Shown: positions 25,070 to 33,772, counted from the stretch's first letter. The stretch is 64,000 nt of DNA from Pseudorhodoplanes sinuspersici (GCF_002119765.1 NZ_CP021112.1:614501-678500), one strand, 5' to 3'. Made by a program: numbers and translations. The notes: generated by a model not told the origin, from the sequence alone.

Positions 25070-25420
25070 ATGCCGAATAGACTGGACGAGATCAGCCGAG
25101 TCATCGGCAACATCGAGGCCGAGGTGCGCGGTCTCTCGGCGTCAGTTGCCGAGGTGCGACAGTCCTCGGCCGAGCACCACAGAGAGACCCGCGAACGACT
25201 CGAAAGCATCGGCGGACGCGTCGCCAAGATAGAGGCCGACATGAAACCGCTGGCCAAGACGGTCGCGACTATGGAGCCGATCGTTGCCGGCTATGCCGTC
25301 ACTCGCTGGAAGATCGCCGGTGCATTCGCTCTCGGCACCAGCATCATCGCGGCGCTTGGCTGGGTCGTGTCGCTGTTTGCCGGCAAGATCGTCGCTTGGT
25401 TCCTGTCATTGTTTCGATAA
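25070..25420 (+). CDS. DUF1515-like coiled-coil membrane protein
   Basis: A 116-residue protein, N-terminal ~75 residues a polar coiled coil (ISRVIGNIEAEVRGLSASVAEVRQSSAEHHRETRERLESI...), C-terminal helix hydrophobic (IAGAFALGTSIIAALGWVVSLFAG). It resembles DUF1515 proteins found at the ends of rhizobial prophage lysis modules. It is the last prophage gene I can recognise; everything to its right is host-type sequence, so the right prophage end lies between about 25420 and 25700. Confidence 0.7.
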   Translation: MPNRLDEISRVIGNIEAEVRGLSASVAEVRQSSAEHHRETRERLESIGGRVAKIEADMKPLAKTVATMEPIVAGYAVTRWKIAGAFALGTSIIAALGWVVSLFAGKIVAWFLSLFR

Positions 25421-25598
25421 GAGCCGATCGCACCGGCGAATTTCGAAGGCACTGTTGAAAACCGGCCAGCAACGCACCGAAGCATGCTGCTGGCAACGGC
25501 GGCATGCAAGCCGATCCATGGACCGGCACCGGCTGACAAAGCCGACGCTGGGCATTTCTCGATCCCACCCTGGTCCTTGATTCGATTGCTTGTGCAAG

Positions 25599-25660
25599 CC
25601 CGCGTTGCAGTCTTCTCACTCCGGACAAAAGTGCCCTCCCGCGACAACGCCGCGGGAGGG
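25599..25660. repeat. Left copy of a 51-bp direct repeat, including a GC-rich hairpin
   Basis: Bases 25599-25649 recur at 43435-43486 in the same orientation with a single inserted A. In this left copy the repeat runs into a perfect 10-bp stem (25634-25643 with 25651-25660, loop 7); read on the minus strand it is followed by CACTTTTGTCC, so it may be the terminator of the decayed transporter gene to its right. In the other copy the hairpin is broken. Confidence 0.8.
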
Positions 25661-25702
25661 CGAGCGGAGAAACCACGGGGGGCGCCATGGTTTCACCGAA
25701 AC

Positions 25703-26096
25703 TCATTCCAGCACCGCCGCCTGTTCGGCCTTGGGCTGGGCGCGGCGCAGCAGGAAAATGAACGGCACCGATGCAAGAGCAATGATCATCATCAATCTGA
25801 AGTCATTGCTGTAGGCGACGATCGTTGCCTGCCGCGTCACCTCTGCATTCAGCGCGGCACGACCGGCCACAGTCGCCATGTCCCAGATATGGGAGATGGC
25901 GGGATCGCGCAACGCCGGATTGAAAGGCGTCACGTGTTCCACGAGCGCGGAGTGCACGATTTGCGTGTTGCGCGTGAGCAGAAAGATGACAAGCGAGATG
26001 CCGATGCTTGAGCCGATATTGCGGCAACTCGTCTTTGGCCTCGGTGAGGCTAGCCACGTCCGCGAAGGTGACGCCAGTGCCGGCCTCGACAGGCAC
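25703..26096 (-). pseudogene. Remnant of a DHA2-family (EmrB-like) MFS permease fused to an FtsH-like scrap
   Basis: The minus-strand frame from about 26030 to 25703 reads as the C-terminus of a DHA2 drug exporter: IGISLVIFLLTRNTQIVHSALVEHVTPFN..., AALNAEVTRQATIVAYSNDF and RLMMIIALASVPFIFLLRR. Upstream, in another frame (26096-26019), VEAGTGVTFADVASLTEAKDEL looks like the start of an FtsH-type AAA domain (TFADVAGxDEAKxEL). Neither has the rest of its gene, so this is a scar of at least two deletions. From 26097 to 26287 I see no gene. Confidence 0.7.
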
Positions 26097-26287
26097 GGCC
26101 TTATTCAGCCTGCTTCGCGGGAGCCGTCGATTTCCTCAAGAATCCGGCCGACGATCGGCGACTCGGCTCACTAAGCGCGTGACGTTTTCCAGCGCGTCGA
26201 GGAATCCGTGATCGGCGGGTCGTAGGTCATTCCGATAAGGGGTTGTCGTCCTCTGTTCAGTGGAGCAGGTTCGTCTGGGGTGCGATT

Positions 26288-27004
26288 CTACACGCTGAGA
26301 TACTTACTCAAGATCGTCGTGTCGGCCTGGAGTTCTTTGCCTGGGCCTTCGAGCGCGATTTTCCCCTTGACTAGGACGATACATCGATCCGCCAACCGGC
26401 AAACGGAGCGATAGTCCCGATCGACCACGATGCTGGCGATCCCGTGTTGCCGGATCTCATGCAGGATCGACCAGACCCCTTTGGCAATCAGCGGCGCAAG
26501 TCCTTCCGTAGCTTCATCCAGGATGAGGAGGTCGGGATTGGTCATGAGCGCCCGTCCGATCGTCAGCATCTGCTGCTCGCCGCCGGAGAGCTGCGTGCCG
26601 CTGTGATCGAGCCGCTCTCGCAGCCGCGGGAACGTCTCGAGCACGCGCTCGAAAGTCCAGTCGCGGTTGCCGTTGAAGCCAGGGCGCGCGGCCATGACCA
26701 GATTTTCTCGCACCGTAAGATTGCCAAAAATGCCCCGCCCTTCTGGAACGTAGGCGATCCCGGCGCGGGCAATGGCATCGGGCGTTGCGTTCGTCATGTC
26801 TATGCCGCGCACACGTACGGCACCCCATCTTTGTCTTACGATTGCCAGCAGCGACCGCAGGAGGGTGCTTTTGCCCATGCCATTTCGTCCCATCAGACCG
26901 ATGCACTCCCCTGGACGGACGGCGAAAGTGACACCATGAAGGATGTGACTTTCGCCGTAAAAGGCATGGAGATCCCGAGTTTCTATCAAAGCGGCGTCAC
27001 GCAT
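26288..27004 (-). CDS. livF: Branched-chain-amino-acid-type ABC transporter ATPase, LivF-like
   Basis: A 238-residue ATPase with Walker A GRNGMGKST, signature QLSGGEQQML, Walker B LLILDEATEGLAP, and the LivF-type ending. It powers uptake of the ligand bound by the LivK-like protein together with LivG, LivH and LivM. It is the last gene of a five-gene minus-strand operon and its start overlaps the LivG-like stop by 8 bp. In alphaproteobacteria such Liv-type systems often carry aromatic acids, and this one is divergent from an aryl-CoA-type catabolic operon. Confidence 0.92.
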   Translation of the reverse strand: MRDAALIETRDLHAFYGESHILHGVTFAVRPGECIGLMGRNGMGKSTLLRSLLAIVRQRWGAVRVRGIDMTNATPDAIARAGIAYVPEGRGIFGNLTVRENLVMAARPGFNGNRDWTFERVLETFPRLRERLDHSGTQLSGGEQQMLTIGRALMTNPDLLILDEATEGLAPLIAKGVWSILHEIRQHGIASIVVDRDYRSVCRLADRCIVLVKGKIALEGPGKELQADTTILSKYLSV

Positions 27005-27752
27005 GGTCGTCGTTACCTAGGTAAGCGCTATGCACCGCAGCGCTGTTGCGTATAGCGCTCGGCGTACCGCTTTCGAGCTTTTGGCCATTCACCAGAACGG
27101 TGATGCGGTCCGCGACCTGGAAAACCGCGTCCATATCGTGCTCGACGAGCAGAATGCCATGATTGTGCGCGAGGCTCTTGAGGAGTTCGACCATCAGCGC
27201 CGATTCATCGGCGCCCATGCCTGCTAGCGGCTCGTCCAGCAACAGCACCGACGGCGCGGTCGCCAGGCACATCGCGATCTCGAGCTGGCGCTGCTCGCCA
27301 TGGCTGAGCGTCGATGCAATCCGCTCGGCGCAATGATTCAGGCCCGCCGCGGCCAACGCGGCCCGGGCGCGCTCGTTCAGAAACTCGTTGCGCGACGCAT
27401 CGCGGATGAAACGCATCGATGTCGGCAGACGGGACTGCGCCGCCAGACGTGCATTCTCGAAAACGGTGAACGGCAGGAATATGTTGGTCTTCTGGTAGGT
27501 TCGGCCGATACCGGACTGCGAGACTTGATAGGCGGTGCAATTGGTCGTCTCGCGACCGTCGATGTAGATGCTGCCGCTCGTCGGACGAAGCTCGCCCGAG
27601 AGAAGATTGATCAGGGTCGACTTGCCGGCTCCGTTGGGGCCGATCAGGGCGTGGATTTCGCGCGGCCGCACCTCGATCGAAATATCCGACACGGCGGCGA
27701 GGCCGCCAAAGCGCTTGCAAAGTTTCACCGTCCTGAGTCGAACCGGGCTCAT
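26997..27752 (-). CDS. livG: Branched-chain-amino-acid-type ABC transporter ATPase, LivG-like
   Basis: A 251-residue ATPase with Walker A GPNGAGKST, signature LSHGEQRQLEIAM and Walker B VLLLDEPLAGM, plus the LivG-typical insertion after Walker A (GIGRTYQKTNIFLPFTVFENARLAAQ). Its ATG overlaps the LivM-like stop (ATGA). Forms the heterodimeric motor with LivF. Confidence 0.93.
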   Translation of the reverse strand: MSPVRLRTVKLCKRFGGLAAVSDISIEVRPREIHALIGPNGAGKSTLINLLSGELRPTSGSIYIDGRETTNCTAYQVSQSGIGRTYQKTNIFLPFTVFENARLAAQSRLPTSMRFIRDASRNEFLNERARAALAAAGLNHCAERIASTLSHGEQRQLEIAMCLATAPSVLLLDEPLAGMGADESALMVELLKSLAHNHGILLVEHDMDAVFQVADRITVLVNGQKLESGTPSAIRNSAAVHSAYLGNDDHA

Positions 27753-28861
27753 TTCGCGGAGGTCCGTTTTCGCATCGATGCCGCGGTCTTCCTCAGAGTC
27801 TGACTCAAAATTCGGCCAATGAATTTGAGCCTAGCTGCATGATGGCGAAAATCCAGCACTGAAAAGACGCTTTGAATTCTGGGCCAGGCTCTCAGGGTGC
27901 ATTTGCGGGCGCTGAAAAGCGTCGTCAAGCCGCCAGCAAGACCATGCGGCAGCTTGATGACTGCCAGAATAATGACGCCGCCCATCAGGAGCAGCCAACG
28001 CTGCGTCAGCTCGGAGAGGAACTCCTGGAGCAGGACGAGTGCGAACGTCCCCAGGATGGGGCCAGACAGCGTGCCCATACCGCCGAGGATCACCATGATC
28101 AGCGCCTGTGCCGACTGGTGCCATCCGAGGAAGGAGGGGTTCACGAAACCGAACTGCGCCGCCGAGAGATAGCCCGACAGCCCGGCGAAGGCGCCGGCGA
28201 TGACGAAGCTGACCAGCTTGTAGCGAAAGGTCGCGTAGCCCAGGGAAAGCATCCGCCGCTCGTTCGTCCGTATCCCGAGCAGCGTGCGGCCGAACAGCGA
28301 GTGCAGCATGACGCGCAACGCGCCGTAGCAGAAGGCCATGGCGAAGAGCGCCAGGAGATAAAAGTTGAATGTCTTCTCGAGGTCGAGGAGATCGAGCCCG
28401 AAAAGCCGCATCTCGGGCTTGGCGTAGATATAGACGCCGTCGGAGCCGCCTGAGAACTTCCCGTCGTGGAAAATATAATAGACCATCTGCGCGAACGCGA
28501 GCGTGACCATGATGAAGTAAACGCCGTTGGTGCGCAGAACGAACGTGCCGATGATCAGCGCGGCGGCGCTGGCGGCGAGCATCGAGAACGGCAAGGTGAG
28601 CCACAAGTTGGCGGGATCGTATTGTGGCGAGCTGAAAACCAGGGCGTAAGCGCCGAGGCCATAAAAGGTCGCGTGTCCCAAGCTGACGAGACCGGTGAAG
28701 CCGACCAGCAAGTTCAGACTCATCGCGAAGATCGATAGAATCATAATCTTCGTAATCAATTGGATGTAGAAGTCGCCGCCGAAGAACGGGAATGCCAAGA
28801 GACAACCGAAAACACCCAACGCCAGCGCGTCAGACGAACGCATATATTTCCGCGCCATCAT
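27749..28861 (-). CDS. livM: Branched-chain-amino-acid-type ABC transporter permease, LivM-like
   Basis: About 370 residues from an ATG (28859-28861) overlapping the LivH-like stop. About ten hydrophobic helices; the family block MSLNLLVGFTGLVSLGHATFYGLGAYA and the EAA-like loop SFVIAGAFAGLSGYLSAAQFG are visible, followed by GGMGTLSGPILGTFAL. The C-terminal ~60 residues after HGLAGGLTTLF are basic and unlike the usual family end, so the last part may be a read-through extension. Membrane partner of the LivH-like permease. Confidence 0.9.
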   Translation of the reverse strand: MMARKYMRSSDALALGVFGCLLAFPFFGGDFYIQLITKIMILSIFAMSLNLLVGFTGLVSLGHATFYGLGAYALVFSSPQYDPANLWLTLPFSMLAASAAALIIGTFVLRTNGVYFIMVTLAFAQMVYYIFHDGKFSGGSDGVYIYAKPEMRLFGLDLLDLEKTFNFYLLALFAMAFCYGALRVMLHSLFGRTLLGIRTNERRMLSLGYATFRYKLVSFVIAGAFAGLSGYLSAAQFGFVNPSFLGWHQSAQALIMVILGGMGTLSGPILGTFALVLLQEFLSELTQRWLLLMGGVIILAVIKLPHGLAGGLTTLFSARKCTLRAWPRIQSVFSVLDFRHHAARLKFIGRILSQTLRKTAASMRKRTSAK

Positions 28862-29730
28862 CAGACCGTTTTTCCGAAGAGTCCCTCGCGGCGCCACAGT
28901 AAGACCAGGGCCATGAGTAGATAGACGATCATCCCGGCGGCCTGTGGAAGCAGCACCTGACCGAATGTGTCGGCTAGACCGACCAGCAGCGCGGCGGCCA
29001 TTGTGCCTTTCACAGAGCCGATGCCGCCGATCACGACGACGACGAAGGAAGTGATCAGAACGGAATCACCCATGCCGGGCGATATGGAGGACACCGGAGC
29101 TGCGATCATACCGGCGAAAGCTGCGAGGCCGACGCCAAGGGCGAAGACGCCGCTGTAGAGCAGTCTTATATCGATGCCGAGGCTTCGAACCATCTCGGGA
29201 TTATAGGCGCCGGCGCGAATGATCATGCCGAGGCGTGTGCGCTGTATCAGCAGATACATGCCGGCTGCGATGGCGAGGCACACGGCCGAAAGGAAGAGAC
29301 GGTAGACCGGATAGCTCAATGTGTCCGTGAGCGGAATCGAAGCGCTGAGCTGCGAAGGGACGGTCACACTGTGAACGTCATTGCCGGCAAGTATGCTGCG
29401 CAGCTCCTCGAATATCAGGATCAGGCCGTAGGTGAGCAGAACTTGGTAAAGGTGGTCGCGGTTGTAAAGATAAGAAAAGAACAGCCGCTCCAGCAGAAAA
29501 CCCAGTATGAGCGTTAAGGGCACAGCCGCGAGAACCGCGAGAAGCAGGCTGCCGCTCAGCGAGGTCAGCGCGTATGCGAGATAGGCGCCGATCATGTAGA
29601 AACTGCCATGGGCAAGATTGATGATGCCCATGATGCCGAAGATTAGCGTCAGGCCGCTGGCGACAAGAAACAGCAGCAGACCATACTGAACCCCGTTCAG
29701 CACTTGGATGAGAAATATTGCGGGATCCAT
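28861..29730 (-). CDS. livH: Branched-chain-amino-acid-type ABC transporter permease, LivH-like
   Basis: A 289-residue permease: LNGVQYGLLLFLVASGLTLIFGIMGIINLAHGSFYMIGAYLAY at the N-terminus, SLGIDIRLLYSGVFALGVGLAAFAGMIAAP in the middle and SFVVVVIGGIGSVKGTMAAALLVGL near the end, all typical LivH blocks (written here in overlapping reading). About eight membrane helices. It is separated from the LivK-like gene by 88 bp holding an imperfect hairpin. Confidence 0.93.
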   Translation of the reverse strand: MDPAIFLIQVLNGVQYGLLLFLVASGLTLIFGIMGIINLAHGSFYMIGAYLAYALTSLSGSLLLAVLAAVPLTLILGFLLERLFFSYLYNRDHLYQVLLTYGLILIFEELRSILAGNDVHSVTVPSQLSASIPLTDTLSYPVYRLFLSAVCLAIAAGMYLLIQRTRLGMIIRAGAYNPEMVRSLGIDIRLLYSGVFALGVGLAAFAGMIAAPVSSISPGMGDSVLITSFVVVVIGGIGSVKGTMAAALLVGLADTFGQVLLPQAAGMIVYLLMALVLLWRREGLFGKTV

Positions 29731-29778
29731 CGGTGTGTCGGGCCACGCGGTCTGTCAGCTGTCGTGATAAAATGGGAT

Positions 29779-29811
29779 AGCCCTATTCCTCCCACGGGAA
29801 GGAACAGGGCT
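29779..29811 (-). terminator. Imperfect hairpin between livK-like and livH-like genes (attenuator)
   Basis: AGCCCT and AGGGCT arms with further TTCCT/AGGAA pairing form a ~13-pair imperfect stem eight bases past the livK-like stop. Read on the minus strand it is followed by ATCCCATTTTATC. Such hairpins between binding-protein and permease genes usually lower downstream expression so that binding protein is in excess. Confidence 0.5.
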
Positions 29812-29818
29812 GCGATAG

Positions 29819-31030
29819 TCAGGCCAATTTGCAGCCGCGGCCCGGGTCCATCAGGGCCTTGGCGGCCACGCCGACGACGATGTTCTTGCCGTTTTTGACT
29901 TCACGCAGGTAGATGTCCTGTATGGGATTGTGGTTCTTGCCGACGGTGAATGGGCCGCGCGGGCTATCGATTGTCGCACGCTCAATGCCCTTTACCAGAT
30001 CGGCCCGCGCGCCAACGTCGCCCTTCACGGCGTCGAGGCCAGCGGCCAACATCTGCGCCGCGTCGTAGCCCTGGACGGCGTAGACATCTGCCTCACCTTT
30101 GCCGCGCGCCTCGAAAGCGGTCCGGAAGGCGTTGTCCTTCGGTGTGTCAAGGCCGTCGCCGTAATGTAGGGTGGTGAGCAGCCCTTCGGCGGCTTCGCCC
30201 TGCGCTTTGAGCGTTCCATCGGTCAGGAAGCCAGTGCTGTACAGCGGTATCGACTTGCGTAGCCCCGCGGCGTGGTAATCTTTGACGAACTTCACCGCGC
30301 CGCCGCCGGCGAAGAATACGAACACCGCGTCAGGCTTGATCTCGGCGATCTTGGTGAGCAGGGCCTGGAATTCGGTGTTGGGGAATGGCAGGTACAGTTC
30401 TTCGACGACTTTGCCGCCGGCTTTTTCGTAGCCTTCCTTGAAGCCGCCCAGGATTTCCTCGCCACCGGCATACTTCCAGGTCAACGTGACGGCCCGCTTA
30501 TGGCCGCGCTCTACCATCACGCGGCCCATCGGGTAGCCGGGCTGCCAGTTCGAGAACGAGCTGCGGAAAATGCCCGATGCGCAGAGGCTGCCGGTCGCGG
30601 CGTTCACGCCCGCGTTGGGAATGATTAGCAAGGAATTGGTGTCGCGCGCGACTTTCGAAACGCCTAGTTGAACGCCGGAGTGGACGGTGCCGACGATAAC
30701 ATCGACCTTGTCGCGGGTCACGAGCTTGTTGGTGTTGTCCGCCGCCTTGCCCGGATCGGATTCATCGTCGACCGCAACGTACTCGACGGGCCTGCCGCCG
30801 AGTTTGCCACCGCGCTCCTCCACATAAAGTTTAAAGGCCTCGGTGATGTTGTTGCCTAAGGCGGCATAGGTTCCGGAGTAAGGCAGCAAGAAGCCCACCT
30901 TGACCGGCGCGATTTGGCCTGTGGCGGAGCGGACGGGCGCGAAGCCCGCGGCTACCGCAACGCCGGCGACGCCCTTAAGTGCGGTGCGGCGGCTTATGCC
31001 GGTGCACATATTACGATTTGTCAATGTCAT
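29819..31030 (-). CDS. livK: ABC transporter substrate-binding protein, LivK-like
   Basis: A 403-residue periplasmic binding protein, first gene of the transporter operon. The N-terminus carries a Tat-type export signal (SRRTALKGVAGVAVAAGFAP), followed by the mature domain (PVKVGFLLPYSGTYAALGNNI, VEYVAVDDESDPGKAADNTNKLV, IVGTVHSGVQLGVSKVA). It belongs to the type I periplasmic fold, group of Liv/aromatic-acid binding proteins. Ligand is inferred, from the adjoining catabolic operon, to be an aromatic or other carboxylic acid rather than an amino acid. One operator-like palindrome (31086-31101) lies 56 bp upstream of its start. Confidence 0.9.
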   Translation of the reverse strand: MTLTNRNMCTGISRRTALKGVAGVAVAAGFAPVRSATGQIAPVKVGFLLPYSGTYAALGNNITEAFKLYVEERGGKLGGRPVEYVAVDDESDPGKAADNTNKLVTRDKVDVIVGTVHSGVQLGVSKVARDTNSLLIIPNAGVNAATGSLCASGIFRSSFSNWQPGYPMGRVMVERGHKRAVTLTWKYAGGEEILGGFKEGYEKAGGKVVEELYLPFPNTEFQALLTKIAEIKPDAVFVFFAGGGAVKFVKDYHAAGLRKSIPLYSTGFLTDGTLKAQGEAAEGLLTTLHYGDGLDTPKDNAFRTAFEARGKGEADVYAVQGYDAAQMLAAGLDAVKGDVGARADLVKGIERATIDSPRGPFTVGKNHNPIQDIYLREVKNGKNIVVGVAAKALMDPGRGCKLA

Positions 31031-31085
31031 TGTCGTTTCATCCTCCCCGTTTTTTAGCCGATGCTAACTGAGTATATTACCAAAT

Positions 31086-31101
31086 TCAACGGCAGTGTAA
31101 A
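31086..31101. promoter_or_regulatory. Operator-like palindrome A in the liv/catabolic divergent region
   Basis: TCAACG-GCAG-TGTAAA is the weakest of four sites matching TTTACG-N4-CGTAAA; the right half has one change and the left half two. It lies just upstream of the livK-like gene and would suit control of the transporter operon. The likely protein is the TetR-type regulator at 39969. Confidence 0.45.
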
Positions 31102-31226
31102 AAAATATAGCACTGGGCGAATGCCGCCAATGCCTCCGAGGGTGCGAATGCAAGATGTCGTTCGCGTTCTCGGTCCGGCTACCCACTGTCGGTCCCGGCT
31201 TGACGAGGCCGATCCTTCGCATACAA

Positions 31227-31242
31227 TTTACGGTCACGTAAA
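31227..31242. promoter_or_regulatory. Operator-like palindrome B upstream of the CoA ligase operon
   Basis: TTTACG-GTCA-CGTAAA is a perfect 16-bp palindrome 55 bp before the CoA ligase start (31298). It is the best match of the set and the probable operator of the catabolic operon. Confidence 0.65.
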
Positions 31243-31297
31243 AAAACCTCCAAGAAGCGGAGGCAGGGGGGGATACGTTGCAGGGGAGGATATGTTT

Positions 31298-32899
31298 ATG
31301 AGTCTGGCGCAACTGTGCGAGCCGCAACCGGGTCTGCGCACGAATATCGTCGATTATCTGTTGGAACATTCGGCGGCGCCGGAGCATGCTTCGCGGCCGT
31401 ATATCATCGCGCCGGACCGATCGTGGAGCTTCGGTGATCTTTCCGAACGCGTAGGCCGCATCGGTAATCTGCTCAAGTCGTTGGACGTGAAGCCGGGCGA
31501 CCGTGTGCTGTTCAGCGCGATGGACGGCGTCGACTTTCCCGCAGTGATGCTCGGTATCATGAAGATCGGCGCGGTCGCGCTGCCGATCAATACCTATCTG
31601 AAGCCGCACGATTATCAGTATTTCATTGCGGACAGCGATGCGCAGGTTGTGATCCTCGATCATGGCCTGATACCGACAATCGAGCAGATTCGTCCCGCGC
31701 TTCCGCGGTTGCGGCACATCATCACGCTACGCGGGCCCGCCGACGGCTATCCGTTGCTTGACGATTTGATCGTGACACAGAGTGCGCAATGCGCGAGCTA
31801 TCCGACTGATCCCAATGCGATGGCCTTCTGGCTCTACAGCTCCGGCAGTACCGGCCAGCCAAAGGGCGTCGTGCACACCGGTAACCACATGTTCTGGGCT
31901 ACCGAACTGTTCGGGCTCGGGGCGCTCGAGATCACCAAGGACGACATCATCCTGTCGCCGCCGAAGATGTATTTCGCATTCGGCCTTGGCAATCAAGTCT
32001 ATTTCCCGATCCGCAGCGGCGCTCAGGTCGTTGTCAACCCGGACGCGATCACGCCGCAACGCGTGTGGGAATTATGGCTAAAACACGAGCCGACCGCGGT
32101 GTTCGGCGTGCCAACCTTGTTCGCCGGCATGCTGCGCTACGCCGAGGAACACATCGGTCAGGAGCGCGTGCGCGCGGCGTCGACGCGGCTGCGGTTGTGC
32201 ATCAGCGGCGGCGAGATTCTTCCACCGACGTTGATGCGGCGTTGGCGCGATTATGTCGGCGTCGACATTCTTGATGGCTTCGGCACGACCGAAATGACGC
32301 ACATGTTCCTCATCAACCGGCCCGGCCAGCCGGTGCCCGGCAGCTGCGGCCGGCTGGTTGCCGGCTACAGCGCCGAGGTGGTGGACGATGAAGGCCGGCC
32401 GGTGCCGAAAGGCGAAATCGGCAACTTACGCATGTTCGGCCCATCGGCGGCGCGCGAATACTGGAACAAGCCGGAACACACTGCACTGACCATGGCCAAA
32501 GGCGGCGTGCTCACAGGCGACAAGGTCTTCGAGGATGAGGACGGCAACTTCTTCATGGTCGGACGTGCCGACGACATGCTGCGCGTCGGCGGCATCTGGG
32601 TGTCGCCCGCGGAAGTGGAAGGTGTGATCGCGCAGCACGCCAATGTCCTGGAATGTGCGGTGATCGGCACGCCCGACGAGGACAACATGATCAAGCCGAA
32701 AGCCTTCGTGGTGCCGCGCGCGCCGGTCGCCGACAACGCGGCATTCGTCGCCGATCTGCGCGCCTTCGTGCGCGAGCGCCTGGCGCATGTGAAGTGCCCG
32801 CGCTGGTTCGCCGTCGTGCAGGAACTGCCCAAGACCAGCACCGGCAAGATCCAGCGGTTCCGCCTGCGCGCGGGCGAAGGCGGTGCCGCGCCGGCCTGA
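31298..32899 (+). CDS. Acyl/aryl-CoA ligase (benzoate-CoA ligase-like, ANL superfamily)
   Basis: A 533-residue adenylate-forming enzyme that would activate a carboxylic acid to its CoA thioester. Start set at ATG 31298 (AGGGGAGGA with 8-base spacing), not the long frame to 31061 that runs through the operators. Motifs: YSSGSTGQPKGVVHT (P-loop), FGTTEMTHMFLINRPG (A5 region), the hinge VGRADDMLRVGGIWVSPAEVEG, and catalytic Lys in KTSTGKIQRFRLR near the end. The overall pattern, including NYLLEHSAAPEHASRPY-like opening at residues ~18-35 and TGNHMFWATELFGLGALEI, is that of benzoate-CoA ligases. First gene of the catabolic operon. Confidence 0.88.
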   Translation: MSLAQLCEPQPGLRTNIVDYLLEHSAAPEHASRPYIIAPDRSWSFGDLSERVGRIGNLLKSLDVKPGDRVLFSAMDGVDFPAVMLGIMKIGAVALPINTYLKPHDYQYFIADSDAQVVILDHGLIPTIEQIRPALPRLRHIITLRGPADGYPLLDDLIVTQSAQCASYPTDPNAMAFWLYSSGSTGQPKGVVHTGNHMFWATELFGLGALEITKDDIILSPPKMYFAFGLGNQVYFPIRSGAQVVVNPDAITPQRVWELWLKHEPTAVFGVPTLFAGMLRYAEEHIGQERVRAASTRLRLCISGGEILPPTLMRRWRDYVGVDILDGFGTTEMTHMFLINRPGQPVPGSCGRLVAGYSAEVVDDEGRPVPKGEIGNLRMFGPSAAREYWNKPEHTALTMAKGGVLTGDKVFEDEDGNFFMVGRADDMLRVGGIWVSPAEVEGVIAQHANVLECAVIGTPDEDNMIKPKAFVVPRAPVADNAAFVADLRAFVRERLAHVKCPRWFAVVQELPKTSTGKIQRFRLRAGEGGAAPA

Positions 32900-32905
32900 G
32901 CATTT

Positions 32906-32921
32906 TTTACGATAGTGTAAA
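32906..32921. promoter_or_regulatory. Operator-like palindrome C between CoA ligase and hydratase genes
   Basis: TTTACG-ATAG-TGTAAA, within a longer perfect palindrome (32903-32924, eight-base arms TTTTTTAC/GTAAAAAA, 6-base centre). It lies in the 86-bp gap before the FAS1-like hydratase gene and suggests a second regulated promoter inside the cluster. Confidence 0.6.
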
Positions 32922-32985
32922 AAATGATTGACCGAAGTCGCGGTTGGGCTTTAAAAAGAGATCGTCAGAAAGAGGCGCCATTCCG

Positions 32986-33387
32986 ATGCGCATGGAGCGT
33001 TCAGGTCACAGCTATCCGCCTTACCGGCTCAAGCCGGATCGTGCGCTCGCCCGCAAATTCATGGCCGGGCTCGGCATCGATGGCGATCCCGAGCGGGTGC
33101 CGCCGACCTACATGATCTTCTTGCGTGGCGAGACGCTCGGCGTCGATCTGTTCGCCGATCTCGACATTCCGCGCCAGAAGGCGCTGCACGGCGGCCAGCG
33201 TTACGAATGGTTCGAGCCGATCGGCTGGGACGACGAACTCGCCGTGCATGCCAAGGTCGACAACATCGTCGAGAAGCAGGGCAAGCGCGGGCCGGTCTGG
33301 TTCGCCGACGTCACTTTCGATTATCGCCGCGTAAGCGACGACAAGCTCGTGCTGCGGGAACTCACGCGGTTGGTGAGGCAGTCATGA
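32986..33387 (+). CDS. MaoC-type hydratase subunit, N-terminal (FAS1-like) hot-dog domain
   Basis: A 133-residue single hot-dog protein from ATG 32986 (AAGAGG upstream). It resembles the N-terminal FAS1-like half of two-domain MaoC enoyl-CoA hydratases: YPPYRLKPDRALARKFMAGLGI, PPTYMIFLRGETLG, HGGQRYEWFEPIGWDDEL, GPVWFADVTFDYRR, LRELTRLVRQ. It lacks the catalytic Asp-His of the C-terminal half. The next gene overlaps its stop (ATGA) and supplies the catalytic half, so the two should form a heteromeric hydratase acting on an unsaturated acyl-CoA. Confidence 0.82.
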   Translation: MRMERSGHSYPPYRLKPDRALARKFMAGLGIDGDPERVPPTYMIFLRGETLGVDLFADLDIPRQKALHGGQRYEWFEPIGWDDELAVHAKVDNIVEKQGKRGPVWFADVTFDYRRVSDDKLVLRELTRLVRQS

Positions 33388-33770
33388 GCACGATGAAGGC
33401 CGGCGACGTCCTGTTCGAAGTCATGCTACCGCCCGCGGGCCGCGCGCGGCTGGCCGCTTTCTCCGAGGGCACGCAGGACCCGAACCCGATTCATGTTGAC
33501 GAGGCCTTCGCCAAGGCCGCGGGCTTTCCCACCGTGTTGCAGCAAGGGCCGATGACCACGGCGCAGTTCGCGCGTCTGCTCGAGGAGCATGCCGGCGCAG
33601 GGCGCATCCGGGTTCTCGACGTCTTCTTCACTGCACCGGTGTTTCCCAAGGACGCACTCGTGCTCAAGGCGGAAGTGACGGAGGTCGGCGAGGTCATCCG
33701 CTGCGTGCTCACAGCCAACAAACTCGATGGCGGGCAGACCGCCAAAGGCACAGCCGAGCTGAAGCGGTGA
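33384..33770 (+). CDS. MaoC-type enoyl-CoA hydratase, catalytic subunit
   Basis: A 128-residue hot-dog protein from ATG 33384. The catalytic hydratase-2 motif is present: DPNPIHVDEAFAKAAGFPTV with Asp and His, then LQQGPMTTAQFARLL. Together with the previous gene it should hydrate an enoyl-CoA, or open a ring as the MaoC domain of PaaZ does. The true start is inside a longer frame that begins at 33207 in the wrong context. Confidence 0.87.
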   Translation: MSTMKAGDVLFEVMLPPAGRARLAAFSEGTQDPNPIHVDEAFAKAAGFPTVLQQGPMTTAQFARLLEEHAGAGRIRVLDVFFTAPVFPKDALVLKAEVTEVGEVIRCVLTANKLDGGQTAKGTAELKR

Positions 33771-33772
33771 CC

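Noticed and set aside
25484-26011. 175-residue plus-strand open frame
   Set aside because: It crosses the 51-bp repeat and runs opposite the DHA2 permease remnant; no protein-like pattern.
31061-31297. N-terminal extension of the CoA ligase
   Set aside because: The extra 79 codons have no ribosome site at their start, cross both operator palindromes, and do not resemble the ligase family.
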